Source: Deltaproteobacteria bacterium
Lineage (GTDB): Bacteria > Desulfobacterota > Syntrophia > Syntrophales > UBA5619
DNA length: 23,853 bases
Assembly (NCBI GenBank): GCA_026388345.1
Contig: JAPLJY010000190.1
Coordinates: forward strand, 1 to 23,853
Reading direction: 5' to 3'
Position numbers and translations under genes: made by a program. This document shows, one piece after another, positions 14,615 to 23,169 of the stretch (its first letter is position 1; each line of letters starts with the position of its first letter). The notes under the pieces were generated by a model, which was given only the letters and a program-made list of their open reading frames with translations, had not been told where the DNA came from and did not search any database.

Positions 14615-15946
14615 ATGATTGGCATGGAATGGATCGCGGGTATTATCTTCATCATCAGCATCACCCTCGTGATTACCGGCTGGATCGACAGCGTACTGGC
14701 CGCGCTGCTCGGCGTCATCTGCATGGTGTGGTTCGGGGTGATGACGGATCTCGACGCCTTCAAGGTGGTGGACTGGAACGTGATCGCCATTCTGCTGTCC
14801 ATGTGGATCATTTCCGGCTATTTCCGCAGGTCGGGGGTTCCCGATTTCCTCTCCTGCGTGATCCTGAAGCTGTCGAAAGGGGATGTGGCCCTGTTCATCA
14901 CCGGCGTCGGGATGCTGGCCGGGTTTGTCTCCATGCTGATCGACAATGTCGTCGTGGTTCTGATGTTTGCGCCGGTTTTTTTTCACGCCTGCCGGCGGTT
15001 CAACTTCCCCGCCTTCACCGCGGTCCTGTTCATGGCCCTGTGTGCAAACTTCATGGGAACCGCCATGCTGCTGGGCGATCTGCCGCCCCAGATGCTCCAC
15101 AGCGTCTCCAAGATCGAATTCATGGGCTTCATCTGGTTCATGGGCCGGCCATCGTCCTTTTTCATACTCTGCTTCTCGTACATCTTCACCTGCGGATTTT
15201 TCTACATCTGGTTCCGCAAGAAGTACGCGGGCGTCAAGATGGATATGGCCTGCTTTGCCGATGAGAAGCCGCTGGATCACATCAAGGACAAACCCTTCGC
15301 GATCATCAGTTGCGGGATTTTTATCCTCACGATCATCGGCATGGCCTTCCGTCCCGTTTTCAACTGCCATCTCGGCTTTATCGCCATGTGGGGCGCCATC
15401 GCCATCATCCTGTTCTTCGAGATATTCAAGAAACGCTTCACCGTCGAGCTGCCCGGAGTAGAGGGGGTTCTAAGCGAGCTCGACTGGCGGGCGATCTTTT
15501 TTTACATCTCCCTGTTTGCACTGGTCGGCGGTCTCGAACATGCCGGCGTAATCAAGCTCATCGTCGCGGCAATCACCCCGATGATCAAGGAAAGCCTCAT
15601 TGTGGGGTGCACCGTCCTGTACTGGGTCACGGCCCCCATTGTCGGCATCGTGGAGCACGACGCCTATATCCTGACCCTCCTGTACGTGGTCCGCGACCTC
15701 GGCACCCAGGGGATCAACCCGTGGCCCCTCTACTGGATGCTCCTCTGGGCCGGCACGCTCGGAAGCAACCTCACCATCGCCGGGGCGCCTGCGCTGTTTG
15801 TCGCCAAGACCCTGGGAGAGAAGGAAGATAAACGGACGGTCGGTCTGAGGGAGTTCCTGGCCATTTCCGTTCCCTATGTCCTGGTTTCCCTGGTGATGTG
15901 CTACATCCCGGCCATGCTGATCTGGGTGCTGCCGTTTGCCAGGTAG
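14615..15946 (+). CDS. ArsB/NhaD-type ion transporter superfamily permease
   Basis: This 443-residue polytopic inner-membrane protein has about eleven hydrophobic segments. The first half carries FVSMLIDNVVVVLMFAPVFF (about residues 108-127), matching the DN-V...APV signature of the ArsB/NhaD/P-protein branch of the ion transporter superfamily. The second half carries GSNLTIAGAPALFVAKTL (about 387-404), the inverted-repeat counterpart of the G-N-T-IG-A loop. Relatives move arsenite, sodium/proton or di- and tricarboxylates, so the substrate cannot be fixed from sequence. ATG 14615 has AGAGAGG upstream. It stands alone between a gene-poor region and a lipoprotein gene; the neighbouring tct operon makes an organic-acid substrate plausible but unproven. 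Confidence 0.85.
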   Translation: MIGMEWIAGIIFIISITLVITGWIDSVLAALLGVICMVWFGVMTDLDAFKVVDWNVIAILLSMWIISGYFRRSGVPDFLSCVILKLSKGDVALFITGVGMLAGFVSMLIDNVVVVLMFAPVFFHACRRFNFPAFTAVLFMALCANFMGTAMLLGDLPPQMLHSVSKIEFMGFIWFMGRPSSFFILCFSYIFTCGFFYIWFRKKYAGVKMDMACFADEKPLDHIKDKPFAIISCGIFILTIIGMAFRPVFNCHLGFIAMWGAIAIILFFEIFKKRFTVELPGVEGVLSELDWRAIFFYISLFALVGGLEHAGVIKLIVAAITPMIKESLIVGCTVLYWVTAPIVGIVEHDAYILTLLYVVRDLGTQGINPWPLYWMLLWAGTLGSNLTIAGAPALFVAKTLGEKEDKRTVGLREFLAISVPYVLVSLVMCYIPAMLIWVLPFAR

Positions 15947-15962
15947 TTCCCACCCGGAAGAT

Positions 15963-15990
15963 CCCCCCTCTTCTTTCGGGGAGAGGGGGG
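15963..15990 (+). other. Hairpin after the permease gene
   Basis: CCCCCCTCT (15963-15971) pairs with AGAGGGGGG (15982-15990) over 9 bp around a 10-nt loop, 16 bp after the permease stop. There is no T-run, so transcription may continue into the lipoprotein gene 30 bp further on. Confidence 0.5.
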
Positions 15991-16019
15991 GGAGAACCGG
16001 AACGGCAAACGGAGAAAAT

Positions 16020-17081
16020 ATGACCGTGCATCCGATTTCAAAATCGAGGGTATTGGCCCTCGTCACCCTGTTGTTCCTCCTCTTCCTGCTTGCCGCCTGC
16101 TGGACGAGCAAGGCGGCGCTCCGGAAGCAGGCCGCCGACCACCCGACAATGACCATCGGATACTGGGGACATGGCTGGGAAGCCAGGCCGTTCCACGAAC
16201 GGATTGCGCCGGCCCCCGCGGGACTCATCGAAAAGATCCGGATCGAAAACCGGATCGATGACTTCCCCGAAAAACCCGTGCCCGCGGATCCCGCCCCGGA
16301 ATTCTCCTCTGCCCTCCGCCGGATCGAGGCCCTCCTGCCGGAGAAGGTCGGAAGGCTCGCCGCGGAACGGATCATCGGCGTCTTCCTGGTCCGGGATCTC
16401 GGCGGCACCGGCTACGCAGAGGCGGTCCGGGACGAAACGGGGAAAGAAAGGTTCGCCGTGATCGTCCTCGACCGGGACGTCCTCCTGAAACGGAAGGCCA
16501 ACGACTGGGCAACCTGGAAGGAGAAGAGCATCTTCAAGGTCTCGCCGGGAAGGAATATCGATGTCACCGTCCGGATCGAAGAGGACGCCGGCAATTCGGT
16601 GGAAAACGCCATCGAATACATCCTCCTTCACGAGATCGGCCACGCGCTGGGGATGGCCGGCGGGGTCCACCCCTCCTGGAACGGCGCCCCTTCCGTCGAC
16701 GCCTGGCCCTTTCCGAGGCTTTCGTGGCGGATGAATGGAACGGTGGTCGAAAGTCTCTTCGACCAGCTGTTTTTCGAACGAACAGCGATCCGGCCCTATG
16801 CCTTCGAGAAGTCGACCGTCGCCATCTCCCAGGCCGGCGGTGTCTATCTGGGGCTCGCCCGGACGAATTTTCCCACACTCCCCGCGGCCTCCGGCCTCTG
16901 GGAGGATTTTGCCGAGAGCTTCGCCCATTATCTTCATGTCGTGCGGGGGAAACGGCCCTATGAGGTCCGGATCCGGGACGCCGGGGTACCGGATGCCGTT
17001 TTCTCCTCCTGCTGGAACGAACACCGCTGCGCGACCAAAAGGGCCTACCTGGAGCGGTGGCTGGAAGATCCTCTGCAATGA
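16020..17081 (+). CDS. Uncharacterised lipoprotein with HExxH zinc-peptidase motif
   Basis: The 353-residue product starts with a lipoprotein signal: SKSR, a leucine-rich core and lipobox LAAC with Cys27, so the mature protein is probably membrane-anchored. A strong zinc-metallopeptidase motif, ILLHEIGHALGM, has H204, E205 and H208. About 90 residues later EDFAESFAHYLHV offers E299 or H303 as a third ligand, a layout like gluzincin peptidases. Two cysteines near the end (SSCWNEHRCATK) could form a disulphide. I recognise no named family and no substrate. The frame is open upstream, but ATG 16020 with GGAG 5 bp before it yields the signal peptide. It lies 73 bp after the permease gene and may share its transcript. 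It could also be an inactive relative. Confidence 0.8.
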   Translation: MTVHPISKSRVLALVTLLFLLFLLAACWTSKAALRKQAADHPTMTIGYWGHGWEARPFHERIAPAPAGLIEKIRIENRIDDFPEKPVPADPAPEFSSALRRIEALLPEKVGRLAAERIIGVFLVRDLGGTGYAEAVRDETGKERFAVIVLDRDVLLKRKANDWATWKEKSIFKVSPGRNIDVTVRIEEDAGNSVENAIEYILLHEIGHALGMAGGVHPSWNGAPSVDAWPFPRLSWRMNGTVVESLFDQLFFERTAIRPYAFEKSTVAISQAGGVYLGLARTNFPTLPAASGLWEDFAESFAHYLHVVRGKRPYEVRIRDAGVPDAVFSSCWNEHRCATKRAYLERWLEDPLQ

Positions 17082-17311
17082 ATCCCCTTCTTGAAGATCC
17101 CGGGTCACCCTCACGGAGGCTTTTTGGTTGCTATTTGCCTTTATTCCATCCCCCGCTCTTCTCTGCGCGGGCTCGCAGGCTGGAACGGAGCGAATCCAAT
17201 TGACTTCGGAGGCGAAAAAATGATAGGGGCATCCCGTGAATCGGACGTGAAATGCGACAATCCCGGGAAACGGCAGGGCTTCGCCGATACCCCGAAAAAG
17301 GGAGGAACCTC

Positions 17312-17941
17312 ATGTTCATCGAACAGCGGCAGGTCGGACAGATGGCGGTTTTCGCCTACATGGTGGGTGATGAGAAAAGCGGCGACGCGCTTGTCATCGA
17401 TCCGGCGGCGGATACGGGCGGGCTCATCAGCGCGGCGGAGGAAAGAGGGGTTAAAATCCGTTACATCGTCAACACCCACGGCCATGTGGATCACATCGGC
17501 GGCAATGTGGACATGAAAGAGAAGACGGGCGCCGCGATCATCATCCACGAGGACGATGCCGAGATGCTCGTTTCCACCCCGGCGGCGATGCTCCGGATGT
17601 TCGGCGCGAAGCAGTCCCCCCCGGCCGACCGGACGGTCCGGGACGGCGATCTCATTGAGGTCGGCGGGGTCAGGCTTCGGGTCATCCACACCCCGGGTCA
17701 TTCCCCGGGGAGCATGGTCCTCCTGCTGGAAGGCTACGCCTTCACCGGCGACACCCTCTTCGTGGAGGCGGTGGGAAGGACCGACCTGCCCGGCGGCTCC
17801 GGAGAGGTGATGTTTGATTCCATCCAGAAAAAACTCTGCCCCCTTCCCGACGAGACGGTGGTCCTGCCGGGACACAACTACGGGAGCATGCCGACCTCGA
17901 CGATCGGCCACGAAAAACAGTTCAACCCCTTCCTGCGCTGA
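17312..17941 (+). CDS. Metallo-beta-lactamase-fold hydrolase (glyoxalase II-like)
   Basis: The 209-residue cytosolic product has the full metal-binding set of the metallo-beta-lactamase fold: THGHVDH (H56, H58, D60, H61), [15 protein letters not shown] and LPGHNYG near the C-terminus. This arrangement and size match glyoxalase II-like thioester hydrolases and related uncharacterised enzymes; the lack of the long C-terminal domain argues against classical glyoxalase II. The start is ATG 17312 with GGGAGGAA before it; the longer frame from 17252 adds an atypical N-terminus. purC follows after 20 bp, so the two are probably co-transcribed, though no functional link is evident. Confidence 0.93.
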   Translation: MFIEQRQVGQMAVFAYMVGDEKSGDALVIDPAADTGGLISAAEERGVKIRYIVNTHGHVDHIGGNVDMKEKTGAAIIIHEDDAEMLVSTPAAMLRMFGAKQSPPADRTVRDGDLIEVGGVRLRVIHTPGHSPGSMVLLLEGYAFTGDTLFVEAVGRTDLPGGSGEVMFDSIQKKLCPLPDETVVLPGHNYGSMPTSTIGHEKQFNPFLR

Positions 17942-17961
17942 TTGGAAAAAGGAGACAGGCC

Positions 17962-18846
17962 ATGAACAACCCAGGGATCATGAAAACGGATTTTCAAGGA
18001 ATGACGATCGCCAGCATGGGAAAGGTCCGCGACATCTACACCTTCGATTCCCACCTTCTGATCGTCGCGACCGACCGCATTTCCGCCTTCGACTTCATCA
18101 TGCCAAACCCTGTCCCGGGGAAGGGAGAGGTGCTGACGCGCATGTCCGCCTTCTGGTTCGGGAAGATGATGGACATCCTCCCGAACCATCTCGTCTCGAC
18201 CGATCCCGATTCGTTTCCCGCTGCCTGCGCCCCCTACCGGGATCTCCTGCGGGGCCGGAGCATGCTCGTGAAGAAGGCAAAGCCCCTGCCGGTCGAGTGC
18301 ATCGTGCGGGGGTATCTGAGCGGCTCCGGCTGGAAGGATTACAGCTTGGGAAGGACGGTCTCCGGGATTGCTCTCCCGGCGGGGCTGAAGGAGTCATCAA
18401 GGCTTCCGGAGACCCTCTTCACCCCCTCCACCAAGGCCGCCGACGGGGAACACGACCTGCCGATCAGCCGCAGGGAGATGGCGGAAATCCTCGGCGCGGA
18501 CCTGACCGACCGGATCATCCGGGCAAGCCTCTCCATATATGAACGGGCGGTCGCTATCGCCGACAAGGCGGGAATCATCATCGCCGACACGAAGATGGAA
18601 TTCGGCCTTTTGGACGGGGAGCTCATCCTCATCGACGAGCTCCTCACCCCCGACTCCTCCCGGTTCTGGCCGAAGGACGATTACGCGGAGGGGCGTCCCC
18701 AGAAGAGCTTCGACAAGCAGTTCCTGCGGGATTATCTGATCTCCATCCGCTGGAACCAGAAGCCCCCGGCGCCGGAGCTCCCCGCGGAGATCGTCGCGAA
18801 AACCGGCGAAAAATACCGCGAGGCGCTGAACCGACTGGTCCGGTAG
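17962..18846 (+). CDS. purC: Phosphoribosylaminoimidazole-succinocarboxamide synthase (SAICAR synthetase)
   Basis: PurC condenses CAIR with aspartate using ATP to form SAICAR in de novo purine synthesis. The 294-residue product has the nucleotide loop [10 protein letters not shown] (about residues 19-28), [14 protein letters not shown], the substrate segment [16 protein letters not shown] (about 112-127), [19 protein letters not shown] and [16 protein letters not shown], then [12 protein letters not shown]. It is longer than the about 235-residue E. coli enzyme and resembles the longer form of many other bacteria and yeast. GGAG 8 bp before ATG 17962 supports the start. No other purine gene is seen nearby. 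Confidence 0.97.
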   Translation: MNNPGIMKTDFQGMTIASMGKVRDIYTFDSHLLIVATDRISAFDFIMPNPVPGKGEVLTRMSAFWFGKMMDILPNHLVSTDPDSFPAACAPYRDLLRGRSMLVKKAKPLPVECIVRGYLSGSGWKDYSLGRTVSGIALPAGLKESSRLPETLFTPSTKAADGEHDLPISRREMAEILGADLTDRIIRASLSIYERAVAIADKAGIIIADTKMEFGLLDGELILIDELLTPDSSRFWPKDDYAEGRPQKSFDKQFLRDYLISIRWNQKPPAPELPAEIVAKTGEKYREALNRLVR

Positions 18847-18858
18847 ACGCCGCTCAGG

Positions 18859-18887
18859 TTGACAGCCGCAATGCGAATTACTATGTT
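18859..18887 (+). promoter_or_regulatory. Sigma-70-type promoter upstream of dnaJ
   Basis: A perfect TTGACA (18859-18864) is separated by exactly 17 bp from TATGTT (18882-18887), a good -10 box. It starts 13 bp after the purC stop and would give a leader of about 145 nt before dnaJ. The spacing and match quality make it the best promoter candidate in the window. Confidence 0.55.
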
Positions 18888-18934
18888 ACCGCTTGGTGGT
18901 GGAGGCGACAGTGAGGTTTTGCGACCATTCATGA

Positions 18935-18946
18935 GAATGATATCAT
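18935..18946. promoter_or_regulatory. Perfect 12-bp palindrome in the dnaJ leader
   Basis: AATGATATCATT is fully symmetric and lies about 48 bp downstream of the predicted -10 box. Its core resembles half-sites of Fur-type operators (ATGAT...ATCAT), but the full 19-bp Fur consensus is not met. It could be a regulator site or chance. Confidence 0.35.
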
Positions 18947-19041
18947 TGTAGGGATTCGGAAAATCATCCGGTCCCGGGCGGCGGGAAAGACGAGCCGGCG
19001 GGAATCGGGTAAATTACTGCGGAAGGAAGTCGAAAGGGCGA

Positions 19042-20115
19042 ATGGCGTCAAAACAGTGTTACTATGAAATCCTGGGCGTGGAAAGAGGCGCCTCGGGAGA
19101 TGAGATCAAGAAGAGCTACCGCAGGCTCGCCATGCAGTACCACCCGGACCGGAATCCGGGGAATCGGGAAGCGGAAGAGAAATTCAAGGAGGCGGCCGAG
19201 GCCTATGAGGTCCTGAGCGACTCCGAAAAACGCGAGATTTACAACCGTTACGGCCATGAAGGTCTGAGTGGAGCCGGCTACCGGGGCTTCTCCGGTTTCG
19301 AGGACATCTTTTCAAGTTTCGGCGACATCTTCGGCGACGTCTTCGGCTTCAGCACGGGACGCAACCGCTCACACACGGCCGCCCAGGCCGGCGCCGACCT
19401 GCGTTACGACCTCCGGATCTCCTTCATGGATGCGGCCATGGGGACAAGTACCGAAATTGAATTGGGAAAATACACCCTCTGCACCGCATGCCGGGGATCG
19501 GGTTGCGCCCCGGGAACCTCTCCGCAGGTCTGCGGCCGCTGCAACGGGCGGGGCCAGGTGACGCAGTCCAGCGGTTTTTTCAGCATCAGCACAACCTGCC
19601 CCCAGTGCCGGGGACAAGGGGGCGTCATCACGGCCCCCTGCAAGGAATGCTCCGGTGTGGGAAAGGTCCGAATCGCGAAAACGGTTCAGCTCAAGATTCC
19701 GGCCGGTGTGGAGACGGGATCGCGTCTCCGGTTGCGGGGCGAAGGAGAGGAAGGTGAATACGGCGGCCCGAACGGCGATCTCTATGTCTTCATCGAGGTG
19801 GAACCCCACGAAACCTTCGAGCGCAACGGAGACGACGTCTTCTGCCATGTTCCCATCACCTTCGTCCAGGCCGCCTTGGGGGGGAGCGTGGAGGCGCCGA
19901 CCCTGACGGGTACGGAGAAGCTGAAGATTCCCCGGGGAACGCCGACGGGCAAGGTCTTCCGTCTGAAGGGCAAGGGCATCGCCCATCTGCGCGGATACGG
20001 GCGGGGCGACCAGATCATCGAGACGGTGGTCACCATACCCTCGAACCTAACCAGAAGGCAGGAGGAGCTGCTCAGGGAGTTCGACCGGCTGAGCAGTGAA
20101 GAGGCAACCCATTAA
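19042..20115 (+). CDS. dnaJ: Chaperone protein DnaJ
   Basis: DnaJ delivers unfolded clients to DnaK and stimulates its ATPase. The 357-residue product has the full type I layout. The J domain carries HPD at 34-36, followed by a glycine/phenylalanine-rich linker (about residues 74-115). Four CxxCxGxG zinc modules follow ([32 protein letters not shown]; about 150-215), then C-terminal client-binding domains with [27 protein letters not shown] precedes ATG 19042. dnaK, grpE and hrcA are not in the window, so the gene is away from the usual cluster and may be a second copy. It appears to have its own promoter, and a small lipoprotein gene follows after 37 bp. Confidence 0.96.
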   Translation: MASKQCYYEILGVERGASGDEIKKSYRRLAMQYHPDRNPGNREAEEKFKEAAEAYEVLSDSEKREIYNRYGHEGLSGAGYRGFSGFEDIFSSFGDIFGDVFGFSTGRNRSHTAAQAGADLRYDLRISFMDAAMGTSTEIELGKYTLCTACRGSGCAPGTSPQVCGRCNGRGQVTQSSGFFSISTTCPQCRGQGGVITAPCKECSGVGKVRIAKTVQLKIPAGVETGSRLRLRGEGEEGEYGGPNGDLYVFIEVEPHETFERNGDDVFCHVPITFVQAALGGSVEAPTLTGTEKLKIPRGTPTGKVFRLKGKGIAHLRGYGRGDQIIETVVTIPSNLTRRQEELLREFDRLSSEEATH

Positions 20116-20152
20116 CGAAAATGGTTGAAAATCCTTACAGAAAGGAAAAATC

Positions 20153-20554
20153 ATGCGAACAGCAAAAGGATGGATCGTATTACTGGTCATGGGCGCTTTT
20201 CTGATCTCCGGCTGCATGGCGGCGCTGGTCGGCGGTGCGGCGTTGGGCTCAGGTTCGGGAACCTACTTCTTCATCAACGGCGAGATGAAAACCGACTACT
20301 ATTACTCCTTCGACTCAGCCTGGAACGCCTGCCAAAAGACCGTGGCGGATATGCGCGGTCTGGACGTCCTGCCGGAAAAGGAGATCGGGAAGGGAAAGAT
20401 CTCGGCCGTGATCGATGATGAAAAGGTCCAGATTTCCATCATCTACAAGGCCAAGAACGTGACCACGATCTCCATCCGTGTCGGCCTGATCGGGAATAAG
20501 CTCTCTTCCCAGCTCATCCATGATAAGATCGGGGACAACCTGGTCAGAAAGTAG
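20153..20554 (+). CDS. Small lipoprotein, DUF3568-like
   Basis: The 133-residue product has a lipoprotein signal peptide with lipobox LISGC and Cys21, followed by a glycine/alanine-rich stretch (AALVGGAALGSGSGTYFFING). The remaining about 90 residues look like a compact alpha/beta domain: YYYSFDSAWNACQKTV, KISAVIDDEKVQISIIY and TTISIRVGLIGNKLSSQLIH. This architecture matches the DUF3568 family of small lipoproteins common in deltaproteobacteria, whose function is unknown. AAAGGA lies upstream of ATG 20153. It sits between dnaJ and the flippase-like gene on the same strand. Confidence 0.82.
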   Translation: MRTAKGWIVLLVMGAFLISGCMAALVGGAALGSGSGTYFFINGEMKTDYYYSFDSAWNACQKTVADMRGLDVLPEKEIGKGKISAVIDDEKVQISIIYKAKNVTTISIRVGLIGNKLSSQLIHDKIGDNLVRK

Positions 20555-20617
20555 GCCTGTGCGGGACGGTGCCGGTATGGGTTCCGCACCGCACTATTCG
20601 AGAACGGATGAGGGCTG

Positions 20618-21592
20618 ATGAAAAAAAAGTGGTTTGCGGGCCTGGCGCTCAGCGCCCTGCTGGTGTGGCTCTCTATCCGGGGGATTGAGTTCCGGGAGGT
20701 GATCGACGGCTTCCGGACGATCCGCTGCGATTACGTCCTTCCCGCCATTGCCGCCATGTTTCTCATGCAGCTCCTGAGGTCCATCCGCTGGGGGCTTATT
20801 CTGAGACCGATCGGGAAGGTCGATCAGCTCTCCCTCTTTTCCGTCACCAGCGTCGGGTTTCTGGCCATTATCGCCATCCCGGCGCGCCTGGGAGAGCTGG
20901 CCCGGCCCTATCTCATCACGAAAAAAAGCCGCATCCCGATGAGCTCGGCGCTCGGCACGATCTTTGTGGAAAGGGTGCTCGACAGCCTCACCGTCCTCAT
21001 CATCGCGGTGCTCGCCTTTTTTTTCACCCCGCTACCGCCGTGGCTCGTCCGTTCCAGCGCCCTCTTCCTGCTGGCGATGCTCGCCCTTTCCGCGGTGATG
21101 ATCCTGATGGTCGTCCGGCGCAAGGCGACGCTTCGCGTCCTGGCCCCACTCATTGGAAGGCTTCCGGCGCGCTATGCCGGGGCAGTGAACCGGCTGATCG
21201 ACCATTTTATCGAGGGATTCCGAATCATGGTCGATCCGGCGCTCCTGCTTTCGGTCACCCTCCTGTCGATCGTCATCTGGCTCGTCGACGTGCTGGCAAT
21301 CTATCTCCTCTTTCTGGCCTTCGGCCTCCACCTGCCGGTCGCGGCCGCCTTCGTTCTCATGATCATTCTGATCATCGGGATTGCGATCCCCACGGCGCCA
21401 GGCTTCATTGGAAACTGGCACTACTTCTGTATTCTCGGCCTCGGCCTTTTCGGAATCCCGAAGACGGACGCCCTGACCTTCGCGATCATCTATCACGCCC
21501 TCTCCATTGGGATCGTAATCCTTCTGGGATTCATCTTCCTGCCCTTCAACCGCTTCTCCGTTAGCGATCTCCGGCGTCAGACCGGGTCTTAG
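20618..21592 (+). CDS. Lysylphosphatidylglycerol synthase TM region / UPF0104 flippase-like membrane protein
   Basis: This 324-residue inner-membrane protein has about eight hydrophobic segments and the fold of the membrane half of MprF (LPG synthase TM region, UPF0104). Diagnostic segments are LRSIRWGLILRPIGKV (about residues 51-66), IIAIPARLGELARPYLI (about 85-101), SSALGTIFVERVLDSLTVL (about 109-127) and PTAPGFIGNWHYFCILGL. There is no C-terminal aminoacyl-transferase domain, so it is probably a lipid or polyprenyl-linked substrate flippase of unknown cargo. Its TAG stop is completed by the first two bases of the repeat at 21591, so the repeat's insertion may have set the present C-terminus. 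Confidence 0.88.
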   Translation: MKKKWFAGLALSALLVWLSIRGIEFREVIDGFRTIRCDYVLPAIAAMFLMQLLRSIRWGLILRPIGKVDQLSLFSVTSVGFLAIIAIPARLGELARPYLITKKSRIPMSSALGTIFVERVLDSLTVLIIAVLAFFFTPLPPWLVRSSALFLLAMLALSAVMILMVVRRKATLRVLAPLIGRLPARYAGAVNRLIDHFIEGFRIMVDPALLLSVTLLSIVIWLVDVLAIYLLFLAFGLHLPVAAAFVLMIILIIGIAIPTAPGFIGNWHYFCILGLGLFGIPKTDALTFAIIYHALSIGIVILLGFIFLPFNRFSVSDLRRQTGS

Positions 21593-21712
21593 GCTGTTGA
21601 AAAACGCCCGTCTGCTGCGTTTCCCTCATCCTTCGCCGTTCAACGTACCAGACAATACGCATCACGGCTCAGGATCTCGGGGGCCTTGCATCCAGACGTT
21701 TTTGAACAGCCT
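21591..21712 (-). repeat. Short interspersed repeat with terminal inverted repeats, copy 2 (122 bp, inverted)
   Basis: The ends AGGCTGTTGAAAAACG and CGTTTTTGAACAGCCT are inverted repeats of 16 bp with one mismatch. The interior is the reverse complement of 5137-5259 at roughly 90% identity by eye. It fills the whole gap between the convergent flippase and ntrX-like genes: it contributes AG of the TAG stop on the left and ends one base before the TAA stop of ntrX on the right. It may act as a bidirectional terminator, since the paired ends would form a long hairpin; this is inferred. Confidence 0.85.
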
Positions 21713-21713
21713 G

Positions 21714-23102
21714 TTAATTGTCCGCACCATTCCCGGCGTCGTTTTTCACCTCCAGATCGTAGCTTCGGATCTTCTTGTGAAGATTGCTCCGTTCCAGGCC
21801 GATCGCCTCAGCCGTCCGGGAGATATTGCCGTCAAACTCCCGGAGTTTGCGGACGATGTACTGGCGTTCGAAGTCCTGCTTCGCGGCGCGGAAGGAATCG
21901 GAAGCGATCTCCGATTCAGGGGGGGAAACTGGCATCTTCCCCTCCTCGAACAGGGGTGCAATATCACACTTCGAGATCACTCCGGCCTGCGTCATGATCA
22001 CCAGACGCTCGATGATGTTTTTCAGTTCCCGAACGTTTCCGGGCCAGTGGTACCTCATCAGGACGGTCATCACCTCGTCGGTAACCTTTTTTTCTGCATC
22101 GCCCTCCTTCTGGGCAAAATCCTTGAGAAACCGATCGACCAGGAGCGGGATATCCTCCCTCCGCTCGCGCAGCGGGGGAATCCGGAGCGGGATGACGTTC
22201 AGGCGGTAGTAGAGATCCTGACGGAAACGTCCCTCCTCCATCTCCTTTTCGAGGTCCTTGTTTGTAGCGGCCAACACCCGGACATCCGTGGGGATAAGCC
22301 GGTTCCCGCCGACCCGTTCGAACTTCTTTTCCTGGAGGATCCGGAGCACCTTCGCCTGCGCCTTGAGGCTCATGTCGGCCACCTCGTCGAGAAAAATCGT
22401 CCCCTCGTTGGCCAGGTCGAACTTCCCTCTTTTCTTTGCCGTCGCCCCGGTAAAGGCCCCCTTCTCATGGCCGAACAGCTCGCTCTCGATCAGGTCTTCC
22501 GGAATCGCCGCACAGTTGACCTCGATGAAGGGTTTCTGCACCCGCCGGCTCTGGCGGTGAATGGAGCGGGCGACCAGCTCTTTGCCCGTCCCGTTTTCTC
22601 CCATGACCAGAATCCAGGCATTTGTCGGGGCGACGATGCCGATCACCTCCTTGAGATCCTGGATCGGACCGCTGTTCCCCGTCAGCTCATATTCGTGGCT
22701 GACCCTCTGCCGCAGGAAGAGATTCTCCTCTTCCAGACGCACGAGGTCCAAGGCGTGGTTGACCGCCAGGATCACCTTTTCGAGCGAGAGGGGCTTCTCA
22801 ATGAAATCGAAGGCCCCGAGTTTGGTCGCCTTCACGGCCGTTTCAATGGTGCCGTGACCCGACATCATGACGACCTGCAACTGTGGGTGAGCGGCCTTGA
22901 TCGCCTTGAGGGTCTCGATCCCATCCATCCCCGGCAGCCAGATATCCAGAAGAATTAGCTGGGGCTGTTCTTCTTCCAGAACCCGCAGGGCCTCCTCGCC
23001 GCTGCCGGCCGTAACCACCTCATACCCTTCGTCGGTCAGGATTCCCTCGAGGGTCTGGCAGATGCTTTCTTCGTCGTCTACAATCAGGATTGTCTTGTTC
23101 AT
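21714..23102 (-). CDS. ntrX: Sigma-54-dependent response regulator, NtrX-like
   Basis: This 462-residue NtrC-family activator drives RNA polymerase-sigma54 after phosphorylation by a partner kinase. The receiver domain (1-120) has D9, D10, phospho-acceptor D53 and K103. The AAA+ domain has Walker A GENGTGKE at 168-175, the sigma54-contact GAFTGA at 215-220, Walker B TIFLDEV and the arginine-finger region RFRQDLYYRLNVIPLRIPPL. A Fis-type helix-turn-helix (ISRTAEAIGLERSNLHKKIR) ends the protein. ATG at 23102 is chosen because it starts right at the receiver (MNKTILIVDDE); a longer frame from TTG at 23144 adds 14 charged residues. It lies 67 bp after the ntrY-like gene. NtrX is preferred over NtrC because of the partner kinase type and the receiver-AAA linker. 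Confidence 0.9.
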   Translation of the reverse strand: MNKTILIVDDEESICQTLEGILTDEGYEVVTAGSGEEALRVLEEEQPQLILLDIWLPGMDGIETLKAIKAAHPQLQVVMMSGHGTIETAVKATKLGAFDFIEKPLSLEKVILAVNHALDLVRLEEENLFLRQRVSHEYELTGNSGPIQDLKEVIGIVAPTNAWILVMGENGTGKELVARSIHRQSRRVQKPFIEVNCAAIPEDLIESELFGHEKGAFTGATAKKRGKFDLANEGTIFLDEVADMSLKAQAKVLRILQEKKFERVGGNRLIPTDVRVLAATNKDLEKEMEEGRFRQDLYYRLNVIPLRIPPLRERREDIPLLVDRFLKDFAQKEGDAEKKVTDEVMTVLMRYHWPGNVRELKNIIERLVIMTQAGVISKCDIAPLFEEGKMPVSPPESEIASDSFRAAKQDFERQYIVRKLREFDGNISRTAEAIGLERSNLHKKIRSYDLEVKNDAGNGADN

Positions 23103-23169
23103 GATTCCGATTTCGCCGTCCTTTTCTTTTCGCTTCAGACGCAAGGAGACCGTGATCCACCATCGTTAC

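Noticed and set aside
14429..15370. 313-codon minus-strand open frame opposite the permease gene
   Set aside because: The translation is rich in H, D, E, Q and G and is the complement of hydrophobic membrane-protein codons, a typical shadow.
17200..17228. Possible promoter (TTGACT) before the metallo-beta-lactamase-fold gene
   Set aside because: No acceptable -10 box lies at 16-18 bp; the best candidate matches only three positions.
5137..21712. The two inverted repeats as ends of a 16.6-kb composite transposon
   Set aside because: The interval is filled with essential housekeeping genes and no transposase, and the element's own short ends explain it better as two independent small insertions.
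21597..22958. 453-codon plus-strand open frame opposite ntrX
   Set aside because: It starts inside the repeat and runs antisense to a well-supported sigma-54 activator; no domain is visible.
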